In this document: piece after piece, positions 24,001-33,882 of the stretch
Position numbering within the stretch: position 1 is the stretch's first letter
Layout: every line of letters starts with the position of its first letter
DNA from: Clavibacter nebraskensis NCPPB 2581
Lineage (GTDB): Bacteria; Actinomycetota; Actinomycetes; Actinomycetales; Microbacteriaceae
DNA length: 64,000 nucleotides
Assembly: GCF_000355695.1 (NCBI RefSeq)
Contig: NC_020891.1
Span: 496,001 to 560,000 of the forward strand
Reading direction: 5' to 3'
Position numbers and translations under genes: made by a program
Notes under the pieces: generated by a model
Told to the model about the DNA's origin: nothing
What the model saw: only the letters and a program-made list of their open reading frames with translations
The model's database searches: none

Positions 24001-24143
24001 ACCGTTCGTATACGGACGTAATATCCGGCCGGCACCGGTCTCGAGACGCCGGCCCCCACCGGTGCGCCCAATCGTATTGGGGACGAACGATTAGCGCAGG
24101 GGGTTGCGCTCGTTCCTCGGCGGTTGTACATCTCCTCGCCACC

Positions 24144-24149
24144 TACACT
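24144..24149 (+). promoter_or_regulatory. -10 element for a probably leaderless mRNA
   Basis: TACACT ends six bases before the GTG start at 24156, so transcription should begin at about the start codon; there is no ribosome site between. A weak TTGTAC lies 14 bases upstream of it. Leaderless starts are common in actinobacteria. Confidence 0.45.
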
Positions 24150-24155
24150 TGACGG

Positions 24156-24800
24156 GTGGTCGCCTCACGAATCCATCTCGTCCGTCACGGCGAGGTGCAC
24201 AACCCGCACGGGATCCTCTACGGACGCATCCCCGGGTACGGCCTCTCCGAGCTCGGCCACCGCATGGCGGACGCCGCGGCGCGCGCGCTCGAGGAGGAGG
24301 GTGCTCCCGTCAACCGCGTCATCGCCTCCCCGCTCCAGCGCGCGCAGGAGTCCGCCGCCCCGTGGGCCGAGCGCTTCGCCCTCGAGGTCGCCACCGACGA
24401 GCGCGTCATCGAGCCCACCAACCGCTTCGAGGGATCCCGGTTCCCCTCGCCCGCGCGCATCGCCCGATCGCCGCGCCTCTGGCCGCTCGTCGTCGACCCC
24501 GTGAAGCCCAGCTGGGGCGAGTCCTACCGCTCCATCGCCGCGCGCATGGCGGAGGCCGTGAAGGCCGCGCACCGCTCCGTGCCCGACGGCGACGTCGTCA
24601 TCGTCAGCCACCAGCTGCCCATCTGGATGGTGCACCTCTCCCTCGCGGGCGAGCGCCTCTTCCACGATCCGCGCCAGCGCCGCTGCGCCCTGTCGAGCAT
24701 CACGACGGTGGAGCGCGTCGGCGACCGCTTCGTCGAGACGGGCTACATCGACGCGGCTGCCGGGCTCGCCGCCGACGCCGTCGACCAGGGGGCGGTCTGA
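24156..24800 (+). CDS. Histidine phosphatase family protein
   Basis: 214 residues of the phosphoglycerate-mutase-like fold. The phosphohistidine motif LVRHGEVH (His11) is at the N-terminus, VIASPLQRAQESAAP carries the second Arg, and VVIVSHQLPIW supplies the second catalytic His. The substrate is unknown. It is the first gene of the cytochrome c maturation operon, its stop overlapping the next start (TGATG), so a role linked to that pathway is possible. Confidence 0.85.
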   Translation: MVASRIHLVRHGEVHNPHGILYGRIPGYGLSELGHRMADAAARALEEEGAPVNRVIASPLQRAQESAAPWAERFALEVATDERVIEPTNRFEGSRFPSPARIARSPRLWPLVVDPVKPSWGESYRSIAARMAEAVKAAHRSVPDGDVVIVSHQLPIWMVHLSLAGERLFHDPRQRRCALSSITTVERVGDRFVETGYIDAAAGLAADAVDQGAV

Positions 24801-25408
24801 TGCCCGGCGTGAGCCGTCGCAGCGTCCTCGCCGCCGCCGCGTCCACCGCGCTGGCCGCGTTCGCCCTCGCGGGCTGCACCGAGGATCCGCTCGCCGCCGA
24901 GTTCAAGGCCGGCGACAACAAGCGCTACATCGCCGGCGACGGCACGTTCACCGAGGTCCCGCTGGCCGAGCGCGCCGCTCCCGTCGACTTCTCCGGCACC
25001 CTGTCCGACGGCACGGAGATCACCTCCGCCGACTACGTCGGATCCGTCACGGTGATCAACTTCTGGTACGCCGAGTGCCCGCCCTGCCGCCTCGAGGCCA
25101 AGGACCTGCAGGCCGCGAACGAGGAGCACGCGGCGGACGGCGTCAAGTTCCTCGGCGTCAACACCCGCGACCGGCGCCCGAACGTCGACTCCTTCGACAA
25201 GACCTACGGCATCACCTACCCGTCCGTCCTCGACGTCGAGGACACCTCCATGCAGCTCGCGTTCGCTGGCACCATCGCGCCGAACGCCGTGCCCGCCACC
25301 CTCGTCCTCGACCGCCAGGGGCGCGTCGCCTCGCGCGTGCTCGGGCAGATCGACCCCGGGGTGCTCCGCACGCTGGTGAAAGACACCGTCGCCGAGGCGG
25401 CGGGGTAG
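24800..25408 (+). CDS. TlpA/ResA-like thioredoxin lipoprotein
   Basis: Membrane-anchored extracytoplasmic thiol reductase that keeps apocytochrome c haem-binding Cys reduced. 202 residues: Arg-rich start, hydrophobic stretch and the lipobox LAGC (Cys26), then a thioredoxin domain with INFWYAECPPCRLEA (CxxC at about 93-96) and the cis-Pro loop NAVPATLVLD. It receives electrons from CcdA, encoded immediately downstream. ATG overlaps the previous stop. Confidence 0.92.
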   Translation: MPGVSRRSVLAAAASTALAAFALAGCTEDPLAAEFKAGDNKRYIAGDGTFTEVPLAERAAPVDFSGTLSDGTEITSADYVGSVTVINFWYAECPPCRLEAKDLQAANEEHAADGVKFLGVNTRDRRPNVDSFDKTYGITYPSVLDVEDTSMQLAFAGTIAPNAVPATLVLDRQGRVASRVLGQIDPGVLRTLVKDTVAEAAG

Positions 25409-26149
25409 GTGGATCAGATCCAGGGCGTCCTCTCCGGCCAGCTCCTCGTTGCGGTGCCGCTCGCGCTGCTCGCGGGCCTGGTCTCGTTCGCGTCGCCCTG
25501 CGTGCTGCCGCTCGTGCCTGGCTACCTCGGGTACATCGGCGGCATGGCCGAGGCGAAGGGCGGATCCGCGACGCGTCGCCGCCTGCTCGTCGGCACGGCG
25601 CTGTTCGTGCTCGGCTTCTCCGCGGTCTTCATCGTCACGACGCTCGTCTCCGCGACGGCCGGATTCTGGCTCCTGCGCTGGCAGGACGTCATCACGCGCA
25701 TCCTCGGCGTCGTCCTCATCGTGATGGGGCTCGTCTTCACCGGCCGGCTCGGATTCCTGCAGCGGCAGGTGAAGAGCTCCTGGCGCCCGGCGACCGGGCT
25801 CGCCGGGGCGCCGCTCCTCGGGGTCGTGTTCGGCATCGGCTGGGCGCCCTGCATCGGCCCGACCCTCGCCGTCGTCATCTCCATGAGCCTCACCTCGGCC
25901 GACGCGGGTCGCGGCGTGCTGCTTGGGGTCGCCTACTGCATCGGGCTCGGCGTGCCGTTCCTCCTCGTGGCCCTCGGGCTCGGCTGGATGACGCGCACCG
26001 TCGGGTTCCTCCGCCGACACATCCGCACCGTCAACCTCGTCGGGGGAGCGCTGCTGGTCGTCACCGGCGTGCTCATGGTCTCCGGCCTCTGGTCGGCGTG
26101 GATGCTCCAGCTCCAGGGGGTGATCGCCACGTATGTCCCGGCCATCTGA
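25409..26149 (+). CDS. ccdA: Cytochrome c biogenesis protein CcdA
   Basis: Carries reducing power across the membrane from thioredoxin to the ResA-like protein. 246 residues, six TM segments. Each repeat has its conserved Cys: FASPCVLPLVPGYLGYI and GIGWAPCIGPTLAV. The GTG start at 25409 directly follows the stop of the lipoprotein gene with no gap. It overlaps resB by 17 bases. Confidence 0.94.
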   Translation: MDQIQGVLSGQLLVAVPLALLAGLVSFASPCVLPLVPGYLGYIGGMAEAKGGSATRRRLLVGTALFVLGFSAVFIVTTLVSATAGFWLLRWQDVITRILGVVLIVMGLVFTGRLGFLQRQVKSSWRPATGLAGAPLLGVVFGIGWAPCIGPTLAVVISMSLTSADAGRGVLLGVAYCIGLGVPFLLVALGLGWMTRTVGFLRRHIRTVNLVGGALLVVTGVLMVSGLWSAWMLQLQGVIATYVPAI

Positions 26150-27779
26150 CCACGTCGACTCCCCGCGGCAGGCGCCGCGCGAGGGGGCGTCCATCACGCA
26201 GCCCAAGCTCGGGTTCCTCGGCACCCTGCGCTGGTTCTGGCGGCAGCTCACGAGCATGCGCACGGCGCTGTTCCTGCTGCTGCTGCTGGCGTTCGCGGCT
26301 ATCCCCGGATCCCTGGTGCCGCAGCGCAGCTCCGATCCGAACGGCGTCACGCAGTTCCGCGCCGACAACCCCGACCTGTACCCGGTCCTCGACAAGCTGC
26401 AGGTCTTCGACACTTACAGCTCGGTGTGGTTCTCCTCCATCTACCTGCTGCTGTTCATCAGCCTCATCGGCTGCGTCGTGCCGCGCGCCAAGCACCACTT
26501 CGACGCGCTCCGCCAGGCGCCGCCCAAGACGCCCGCGCGGCTCTCGCGCCTCGCCGGGTTCACGACGCGCACCACGACGGCGGATCCGGTCGACGCCATC
26601 CGGCAGGCCCGCGCGCTGCTCAAGCGCCAGCGGTACCGGACCGTCCTCGTCGACGACGCGTCGGCCGCGGGCGGCGTGCTCTCGGTCTCGGCCGAGCGGG
26701 GCTACCTGCGCGAGACCGGCAACCTCGTCTTCCACTCCGCGCTCGTGGGGATCCTCATCACGGTCGGCATCGGCGGCGGCTTCGGCTACTCCGGGCAGAA
26801 GGTGCTCGTCGAGGGGCAGTCATTCGTCAACACGCTGTCGACCTTCGACTCGTTCAACCCCGGCCGGTTCTTCGACGACTCCTCCCTCACCCCGTACCGG
26901 GTGAAGCTGAACGCGCTGCACGTGCAGTACGAGCAGGAGAACCCGAACGCCATCGGCCAGCCGCTCGACTTCACGGCCGACGTGACGGCCGACGTGCCGG
27001 GCGGCCAGCCGCAGGACCGCGAGGTCAAGGTGAACGACCCGCTCGCCATCGGCGGCACCGACATGTACCTGCTCGGCAACGGCTACGCGCCGCACGTGAC
27101 GGTGCGGGATCCCGAGGGCACCGTGGTGTACAGCGCCGACGTGCCGTTCCTCCCGCAGGACGCGAAGCTCACGTCGCTCGGCGTCGTCAAGGTGCCGGAC
27201 GGGCTGCGCGAGCAGGTCGGCATGCTCGGCTTCTTCTACCCGACGCAGGGCGCGGAGAAGGCGCCGTTCTTCTCCTCCTACCCGGACCTCGACAACCCGC
27301 TGCTGACGCTCAACGTCTACACGGGCGACCTCGGGATCGACGGCGGTGTGCCCACGTCGGTCTACACGCTCGACACGGGGAACCTGACGCAGCTCACGGG
27401 CGGCAAGACCGGCGTCCAGTCCATCGAGCTCGCCCCCGGCCAGACGACGGACCTGCCGGACGGCCTCGGCAGCGTGAGCCTCGACTCCGTGCCGCGCTTC
27501 GTGTCGTTCGACGTGCACCACGACCCGACGCAGCGCTGGGTGCTGCTGTTCGCGATCCTCGTGCTCGGCGGCCTGCTCACCTCCCTCTTCGTGCCGCGCC
27601 GGCGCGTGTGGGTGAAGGCGGTGCCGCAGGCCGACGGATCCACCACCCTCGAGTACGCCGGGCTCGCCCGCGGCGAGGACCCCACGCTGGAGGCCGCGGT
27701 CGCGGCGCTGGCGGACAAGCACGTGGCCGGCCTCCCGCCTGCCGCGGTGTCAGATGCAGAAGTTAGGCTCCACTCGTGA
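26133..27779 (+). CDS. resB: Cytochrome c biogenesis protein ResB
   Basis: System II haem delivery component. 548 residues: TM1 near residue 48 (TALFLLLLLAFAAIPGSLVPQ), TM2 near 105, TM3 near 200, a large extracytoplasmic domain, and TM4 near residue 460 (WVLLFAILVLGGLLTSLFVPRRR). The extracytoplasmic domain binds CcsB. It overlaps ccdA at its start, and its stop overlaps the ccsB start (GTGA). Confidence 0.94.
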   Translation: MSRPSDHVDSPRQAPREGASITQPKLGFLGTLRWFWRQLTSMRTALFLLLLLAFAAIPGSLVPQRSSDPNGVTQFRADNPDLYPVLDKLQVFDTYSSVWFSSIYLLLFISLIGCVVPRAKHHFDALRQAPPKTPARLSRLAGFTTRTTTADPVDAIRQARALLKRQRYRTVLVDDASAAGGVLSVSAERGYLRETGNLVFHSALVGILITVGIGGGFGYSGQKVLVEGQSFVNTLSTFDSFNPGRFFDDSSLTPYRVKLNALHVQYEQENPNAIGQPLDFTADVTADVPGGQPQDREVKVNDPLAIGGTDMYLLGNGYAPHVTVRDPEGTVVYSADVPFLPQDAKLTSLGVVKVPDGLREQVGMLGFFYPTQGAEKAPFFSSYPDLDNPLLTLNVYTGDLGIDGGVPTSVYTLDTGNLTQLTGGKTGVQSIELAPGQTTDLPDGLGSVSLDSVPRFVSFDVHHDPTQRWVLLFAILVLGGLLTSLFVPRRRVWVKAVPQADGSTTLEYAGLARGEDPTLEAAVAALADKHVAGLPPAAVSDAEVRLHS

Positions 27780-28801
27780 ACACGGCCATGCTCGACGACG
27801 TCTCCCTCATCGCGCTCCTCGTCGCGATGGGCCTCTACGCGGCCGCGTTCATCGCGTTCGCCCTCGACCTCGCGCGGCGCTCCGCGCTCGTGCCGGACGC
27901 CGCCACCGTCGCGGCGCGCCAGCCGTCCGCGGTCGGCGCCACCGCCGCACGCCGCGGCGGCACCGCCACCCTCGAGAGGGAGCCCGGGTCCTCCGACCGC
28001 GACCGCGTCGCCAGCGGACCGGACGCGCCCGTCGCCGCCGGTCGGTCCCTGAGCCTCAACGTCGCCATGGTGCTGCTCGTCGTCGGGTTCATCGCCCACG
28101 CGGTCGCCACGGTGCTCCGCGGCCTCGCCGCCTCGCGCGTGCCGTGGGCCAACATGTACGAGTTCGCCATGACGGGCACGCTGCTCATCCTCAGCGTCTA
28201 CCTCATCGTGCTCACGCGCCGCGACCTGCGCTTCCTCGGCACGTTCGTCACCGGTCTCATCCTCATCCTGCTGGGCATCGCGGTCGTCCAGTACCGCGTC
28301 GAGGTGGCGCCGCTGCCGCCGTCGCTGCAGTCGTACTGGCTCGTGATCCACGTCTTCGTCGCCGCCCTCGGCACCGGGTTCTTCGCCCTGGCCTTCGCGC
28401 TCTCGGGCGTGCAGCTGCTGCAGTTCCGTCGCGAATCGCTCGCGGCCGACGCGCAGTCGATGAAGATGCGCTTCCTCGCGACGCTGCCCGACTCCGTCAC
28501 GCTCGAGTCGATGGCCTACCGCCTCAACATCGTCGGCTTCATCTTCTGGACGTTCACGCTCATGGCCGGCGCCGTCTGGGCCGAGCGCGCGTGGGGACGC
28601 TACTGGGGGTGGGACACCAAGGAGGTCTGGACCTTCATCATCTGGGTGCTCTACGCCGGGTACATCCACGCACGGGCCACGCGCGGCTGGCGCGGATCGC
28701 GCTCCGCGTGGCTGGCCATCATCGGGTTCTCCGCCGTCATGTTCAACTTCGGCGTGGTGAACGTGTTCTTCAAGGGCCTGCACACCTACAGCGGGCTGTA
28801 G
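27776..28801 (+). CDS. ccsB: Cytochrome c biogenesis protein CcsB/CcsA (haem handling)
   Basis: Channels haem to the outside and, with ResB, joins it to apocytochrome c. 341 residues with about eight TM segments. The WWD-type haem-binding motif is present (WGRYWGWDTKEVWTFIIW), and conserved His residues occur in VIHVFVAALG and YIHARATRG. The cytoplasmic Ser/Arg-rich stretch at residues 40-85 is longer than usual. GTG start overlaps resB. Last gene of the operon. Confidence 0.94.
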   Translation: MNTAMLDDVSLIALLVAMGLYAAAFIAFALDLARRSALVPDAATVAARQPSAVGATAARRGGTATLEREPGSSDRDRVASGPDAPVAAGRSLSLNVAMVLLVVGFIAHAVATVLRGLAASRVPWANMYEFAMTGTLLILSVYLIVLTRRDLRFLGTFVTGLILILLGIAVVQYRVEVAPLPPSLQSYWLVIHVFVAALGTGFFALAFALSGVQLLQFRRESLAADAQSMKMRFLATLPDSVTLESMAYRLNIVGFIFWTFTLMAGAVWAERAWGRYWGWDTKEVWTFIIWVLYAGYIHARATRGWRGSRSAWLAIIGFSAVMFNFGVVNVFFKGLHTYSGL

Positions 28802-28834
28802 ACCGCAGGGCCTGGTCTGCGGGGTCGGCCTGCG

Positions 28835-29818
28835 TCAGGCGCGGGCGAGCACGGCGTGCGTGCGGCGGATCCGGTCGAGCCACCAGTCGCGGCGCTCGGC
28901 GTCGGCCGCGTGGGCGTCGAGGAGCCGCGCGTCGGGCGAGACGCGCCGCACGGGGATCCGGCCGTCGACCGGCACGAGCGGGTCGGCGACGACGTCCTCG
29001 ACGAAGAGCGAGACCGTGCCGAGGCCGCAGTCGTGCGGCAGCTCGGGGATCGCTGCCGCGAGGTGCGCGGCCATCGCGATCCCGACGCTCGTGTCGAGCG
29101 CGCTGGAGACGACCACCGGCAGGCCGGCGTCCCGCGTGATCCGCAGCGCGCGGTGGATCCCACCGAGCGGCTGCGCCTTGATCACGAGCAGGTCGGCGGC
29201 GCCGGCCCGGGCGACCCGCAGCGGGTCGTCGGCCTTGCGGACGCTCTCGTCGGCGGCGACGGGCACGCCCAGGTGGCGGATCCGCCCGCGCAGCTCGGCG
29301 AGCTCCTCCACCGACGCGCACGGCTGCTCCGCGTACTCGAGGTCATGCTCGGCGAGGGCGTGGATCGCGTGCTCGGCCTCGTCGACGTTCCAGGCCGCGT
29401 TCGCGTCGATGCGCACGCGCCCCTCCGGCCCGAGCAGGCGGCGCACCTCGGCGACGCGCGCCACGTCGTCCGCGAGCGTCGTGCCGCGCTCCGCGACCTT
29501 GACCTTCGCGGTGCGGCAGCCGGGGAACCGGGCCAGCACCTCGGCGACGCGGGCGGCGTCGACGGCCGGGATCGTGGCGTTCACGAGCACGTGGTCGCGG
29601 AGCGGCGCGGGCGGCTCCGTCCAGCCGAAGTCGATCGCGGCCGCGAGCCAGGCGGCGGCCTCGGCGTCGTCGTACTCGACGAACGGCGAGAACTCCGTCC
29701 AGCCCAGCGGGCCCTCGATCAGCACCGCCTCGCGCACGTCGAGGCCGCGGAAGCGCGTGCGGAGGGGGAGGGCGACGACGCGGGCGGTGGCGAGGAGGTC
29801 GTCGAGGGCGGGGAGCAT
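28835..29818 (-). CDS. menC: o-Succinylbenzoate synthase
   Basis: Menaquinone synthesis: SHCHC dehydration to o-succinylbenzoate. 327 residues of the enolase superfamily. Visible catalytic elements: KVKV (Lys of the second barrel strand), the metal ligands Asp in RIDANAAW, Glu in YAEQPC and Asp in AADESV, and Lys in LVIKAQPLGG. ATG at 29818. Divergent from menB with 54 bases between; menB and menE follow on the other strand. Confidence 0.94.
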   Translation of the reverse strand: MLPALDDLLATARVVALPLRTRFRGLDVREAVLIEGPLGWTEFSPFVEYDDAEAAAWLAAAIDFGWTEPPAPLRDHVLVNATIPAVDAARVAEVLARFPGCRTAKVKVAERGTTLADDVARVAEVRRLLGPEGRVRIDANAAWNVDEAEHAIHALAEHDLEYAEQPCASVEELAELRGRIRHLGVPVAADESVRKADDPLRVARAGAADLLVIKAQPLGGIHRALRITRDAGLPVVVSSALDTSVGIAMAAHLAAAIPELPHDCGLGTVSLFVEDVVADPLVPVDGRIPVRRVSPDARLLDAHAADAERRDWWLDRIRRTHAVLARA

Positions 29819-29872
29819 GGATCCAGCCTCGCACCCGCGGGCGGCCGGCGGGGCGCCGCCTAGGCTGGACGC

Positions 29873-30784
<912 letters not shown>

Positions 30785-30803
30785 TCCGCGCGGCCCCGCT
30801 CCC

Positions 30804-31988
30804 GTGAGGCGCCTCGAGCGGCTGACCGCGTCCGGCGCCGACGTGGTGCCGCTCCTCCGCGCGGCCCTCGCGGGCGACGGCCCGGCGCTGCTCGCGCGCC
30901 CCGTGGACGCGCCCGTGGCCGTCGGGAATCCGCCGCCGCCGGCCGAGGTCGAGCGCCGCGTCGCGCTCGTGGTCGAGACGAGCGGCACCACCTCCCGGCC
31001 CAAGCGCGTCGCGCTGTCGTCGGACGCGCTGCTGGCGAGCGCCGCCGCGTCGCAGGCGGCGCTCGGGGCCCCCGGGCAGTGGATCCTCGCGCTTCCCACC
31101 CACTACATCGCCGGCCTCCAGGTGCTCGTGCGCTCGATCGCGGCGGGCACCGCGCCCGCGGTCCTCGCGCCCGGGAGATTCGACCCGCGCGCGTTCGCGC
31201 AGCTGGCCACGTCGCTGGACGCGCGCGTCGCCCGCTACACGTCGCTCGTGCCGACGCAGCTGCACCGGCTCGTGGAGGCGGCCGAGGGCGACACCGGCGA
31301 CGACGCCCGCCGCGTCCGCGAGGCCGTCCGGCGCCTCGACGCGATCCTCGTGGGCGGCCAGGCGGCCCCGCCGCACCTGGTCGACCGCGCCGCCGCGCTG
31401 GGGTGGCGGGTGGTGCGCACCTACGGATCGAGCGAGACCGCGGGCGGCTGCGTCTACGACGGCGTGCCGGTCGCGACGGCCGGGGTCGCGGTCGTCGACG
31501 GCCAGGTGGAGCTCGCCGGCCCGATGCTCGCGGAGGGCTACCTCGGGGATCCGGCCGCGACCGATGCGGCCTTCGGCGAGCACGACGGCCGCCGCTGGTA
31601 CCGCACGGGCGACGGCGGCGACCTGGTCGACGGCGTGCTGCGGATCACCGGGCGGCTCGACGACGTGGTCATCTCCGGCGGCGAGAAGCTGCGGCTCGCC
31701 GCGGTGGAGGAGGCGGTGCGGTCGATGGTCGCGTGGGAGCCGCGTCTCGGCGAGGCCGTCGCGGTGCCCGGCGAGCACGCGGGCTGGGGGCAGCGGCCGG
31801 TCGTGTTCGCGCCCGGGACCGTGGATCCGGAGCTCGCCGAGCGCGTGCGCCGCGAGCTCGCCGCGCGCCTGGGCCGCGTTGCGGGATCCGCGGTCGTGCG
31901 GGGGATCGACGCCCTGCCGACGCTGCCGTCCGGCAAGCCCGACCGCCGGGCGCTGCGGGCGCTGGCCGACGCGGACCCGGCCGCCTGA
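30804..31988 (+). CDS. menE: o-Succinylbenzoate-CoA ligase
   Basis: Activates o-succinylbenzoate with ATP and CoA. 394 residues, shorter than many acyl-CoA ligases but usual for actinobacterial MenE. AMP-binding motifs: VVETSGTTSRPKRVALS, TYGSSETAGGCVYDG, WYRTGDGGDLVDGVLRITGRLDD and the catalytic Lys region LPTLPSGKPDRRAL. The start is GTG at 30804. It works between MenC and MenB. Confidence 0.94.
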   Translation: MRRLERLTASGADVVPLLRAALAGDGPALLARPVDAPVAVGNPPPPAEVERRVALVVETSGTTSRPKRVALSSDALLASAAASQAALGAPGQWILALPTHYIAGLQVLVRSIAAGTAPAVLAPGRFDPRAFAQLATSLDARVARYTSLVPTQLHRLVEAAEGDTGDDARRVREAVRRLDAILVGGQAAPPHLVDRAAALGWRVVRTYGSSETAGGCVYDGVPVATAGVAVVDGQVELAGPMLAEGYLGDPAATDAAFGEHDGRRWYRTGDGGDLVDGVLRITGRLDDVVISGGEKLRLAAVEEAVRSMVAWEPRLGEAVAVPGEHAGWGQRPVVFAPGTVDPELAERVRRELAARLGRVAGSAVVRGIDALPTLPSGKPDRRALRALADADPAA

Positions 31989-31989
31989 C

Positions 31990-32025
31990 GCGTCGCGCGA
32001 GCCGCCCGCGTCGCGCGAGCCGCCC
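31990..32025. repeat. 18-bp tandem duplication
   Basis: GCGTCGCGCGAGCCGCCC occurs twice head to tail just after the menE stop (stop at 31986-31988). It looks like a recent slippage or duplication in non-coding sequence. Confidence 0.8.
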
Positions 32026-32042
32026 GCTCCGCCCGGGCATGA

Positions 32043-32075
32043 CGAGGGGCCGGATGCTCGGCATCCGGCCCCTCG
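32043..32075. terminator. Bidirectional terminator between menE and the CsbD gene
   Basis: CGAGGGGCCGGATGC and GCATCCGGCCCCTCG form a perfect 15-bp stem with a 3-base loop (TCG). It lies between convergent genes and can serve both. It is the strongest hairpin in the window. Confidence 0.85.
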
Positions 32076-32106
32076 CCTCTCAGGAGGGACGTCCCTTGAG
32101 GAAGTC

Positions 32107-32280
32107 CTACTTCTTGAAGACGTCCTTCACGTTCTCGCCGGCCTGCTTGGCGCTTGCCCCGGCCTGCTTCGCTTCGCCTTCGGCGACCTTGCTGTCGTCG
32201 CCGGTCAGCTTCCCGAAGGCCTCCTCGGCCTTCCCCGCGAGCTTCTCGCCGGTGTTCTGGGCCTTGTCATCCGCACTCAT
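32107..32280 (-). CDS. CsbD-family stress protein
   Basis: 57 residues, hydrophilic, Ala/Lys/Glu-rich and probably helical or disordered: MSADDKAQNTGEKLAGKAEE, then AFGKLTGDDSKVAEGEAKQ, which is the CsbD consensus. Members are induced by general stress in Bacillus; biochemical role unknown. ATG at 32280 has AAGGAG upstream. Its size and low complexity make it easy to miss. Confidence 0.88.
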   Translation of the reverse strand: MSADDKAQNTGEKLAGKAEEAFGKLTGDDSKVAEGEAKQAGASAKQAGENVKDVFKK

Positions 32281-32412
32281 ATGCGCTCCTTCGTTCGGGG
32301 GATGGGACGTCTCCGACGCTACGCCCGCGCGCCCCCGGCGTCACCCCCTCCCACCGGACGCACGGGCGGGCGCCGCCCCAGGATCCCGCGTCGCCCGTGG
32401 GAGGATGGGCAC

Positions 32413-32721
32413 ATGGCCACCCGCACCCCCGACGCCCGTGCGAAGGGCCTGCTCTCCTGGCTGATCCTCGCGGTCGCGGTCGTCATCGCCGCCTTCACCG
32501 TCGCGATCCTCGTGGCCGCCGTGCAGGCGGACGGCCTGGGCGAGGTCACGGGCACGCTCGTCGCGGGCGGCATCGCGACCGTGGTGGCCGCGATCGCGTT
32601 CGTCGACCAGCGCCGTAAGGTCCGCGCGACGCGGGCGGCCGAGCTGGCCGCCGCATCCCGCGCGCCCGTCGATGCCGGTGCCGCCGACGCCGCGCCCGGG
32701 GACGACGCCGTCAGTCGATGA
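32413..32721 (+). CDS. Small two-TM membrane protein, hypothetical
   Basis: 102 residues: two hydrophobic segments (LLSWLILAVAVVIAAFTVAILVAAV at about 13-37, and GTLVAGGIATVVAAIAFV at about 47-64), then a basic stretch QRRKVRATRAAEL and an Ala-rich tail. No family recognised. Its last 11 bases overlap the 3' end of the convergent Nudix gene. Confidence 0.65.
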   Translation: MATRTPDARAKGLLSWLILAVAVVIAAFTVAILVAAVQADGLGEVTGTLVAGGIATVVAAIAFVDQRRKVRATRAAELAAASRAPVDAGAADAAPGDDAVSR

Positions 32722-33253
32722 GCCGGAGCGCCACGAGGCGCTCCAGCGCCGCTTGGCCGGCGGGCGGGCAGCGGTCGGCGTCCGCGGATCCGACGAGCTC
32801 GACCTCGGCCACCTCCCCCGACGGCACGGGCTCCTGCCGCGTGCCCTCCCGGGGCTCCGCGCGGTAGACGGTCATGCTCACGAGGCGCCCCGCATGCACG
32901 CCGTGGGCGTCGGCCAGGACGGTGAAGAGGTCCTCGATCGTGGCAGGGTCGATGTCGAGCCCCACTTCCTCGGCGGCCTCGCGCACGAGCGCCTGCCGCG
33001 CGCCCTCGCCGGGCTCGATCTTCCCGCCCGGCAGGTAGAGCACGTCTTGTCCCTCCACGCGCACCATCAGCACGCGGCGGTCGCGGACGAGGGCGAGCGC
33101 GGCGACGCGGAGCGGGCGCTCGTCCGGGCTGCGGCGTCGGCCGGAGTCCCCGGGACCGTCGCCGTCGGGCACGTCCAGCTCGTCCAGGTCGTCATCGTCG
33201 TCGTCGAGGACGGGGACGACCGGTCGTCCGGCGGGGTCGGGGGTCGATGTCAC
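32711..33253 (-). CDS. Nudix hydrolase
   Basis: 180 residues. The Nudix box GGKIEPGEGARQALVREAAEEVGL (about residues 75-98) is complete (Gx5Ex7REUXEEXGU), so it should hydrolyse a nucleoside diphosphate linked to another moiety; the substrate is not evident. The N-terminus has an unusual run of acidic residues (VLDDDDDDLDELD) before the domain. It starts nine bases after the stop of the upstream acetyltransferase gene, in a three-gene run on this strand. Confidence 0.88.
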   Translation of the reverse strand: MTSTPDPAGRPVVPVLDDDDDDLDELDVPDGDGPGDSGRRRSPDERPLRVAALALVRDRRVLMVRVEGQDVLYLPGGKIEPGEGARQALVREAAEEVGLDIDPATIEDLFTVLADAHGVHAGRLVSMTVYRAEPREGTRQEPVPSGEVAEVELVGSADADRCPPAGQAALERLVALRLID

Positions 33254-33262
33254 GCGGTCCTC

Positions 33263-33868
33263 CTACAGTCCGTCGAGGCTCTTGCGAGCCGCCCACTCCA
33301 CGTCGAGCAGGGCGACGACCACGGTATCGGCCCAGGCTCCTCCGGCCCATCGGTCGTGCACGAGGAGCGCCTCGCGTCGCATGCCGAGGCGCTCGGCCAG
33401 CCCCAGCGCGGTCGCGTCCGCCGCGTCGAACCGGCACGCGACGCGGTGCACGCCCGCCTCGGCGAACGCGAGCTCGAGGATCCGGTCGGCCGCCTCCGCC
33501 GCCAGCCCCGCTCCCCGCACGTCCTCGTGCAGCACCACCCCGAGCTCGGCCTGCCGGGCACCCGGGTCCCGCAGCAGCAGGTGCACCTCGCCGACCACCC
33601 GCGCCCACCGCTGGCCCTGGGCGGGCAGCTCGATCGCGAGGGCGAGCCGGTCGCCGACGCCAGCCAGGCGGGTCCAGTCCAGGCGGTCGGCGAGCATGCG
33701 CGCGGGGTCGGCCGCGGATCCGGCGAGGTGCGGCCGGGCGCCGGGGGACTCCGCGTACGACTCGATCGCGACCACGTCGTCCGGCGTGAAGGGCCGCAGG
33801 ACGAGCCGGGCGGTGCGGACGGGACCGCGCACCTCGACCGGGTCGAGCGCGGGCAGGTCGCCGTCCAC
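33263..33868 (-). CDS. GNAT-family N-acetyltransferase (RimJ/RimL-like), copy 1
   Basis: 201 residues. VRTARLVLRPFTPDDV starts the domain; the acetyl-CoA loop is HEDVRGAGLAAEAADRILELAF and the family's AERLGMRREALLVHDRWAGGAW follows. The usual RGxGxA is RGAGLA here. I chose GTG at 33868, 14 bases after the stop of the neighbouring copy, over an ATG at 33952 that would overlap that gene. It is a clear paralogue of the next gene and probably arose by tandem duplication. Substrate unknown. Confidence 0.82.
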   Translation of the reverse strand: MDGDLPALDPVEVRGPVRTARLVLRPFTPDDVVAIESYAESPGARPHLAGSAADPARMLADRLDWTRLAGVGDRLALAIELPAQGQRWARVVGEVHLLLRDPGARQAELGVVLHEDVRGAGLAAEAADRILELAFAEAGVHRVACRFDAADATALGLAERLGMRREALLVHDRWAGGAWADTVVVALLDVEWAARKSLDGL

Positions 33869-33882
33869 GGGGATCCGCCGGG

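Larger units (their letters stand above)
23840..24155. other. Divergent regulatory region between sigB and the phosphatase operon
   Basis: 316 bp without a gene. It carries the sigB promoter, an inverted repeat CCCAAT-CGT-ATTGGG at 24067-24081, the self-complementary CGTATACG at 24007-24014 next to TAATAT (24019-24024), and the -10 of the cytochrome-maturation operon near 24144. It is visibly AT-richer than its surroundings, which fits a shared control region. Confidence 0.6.
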
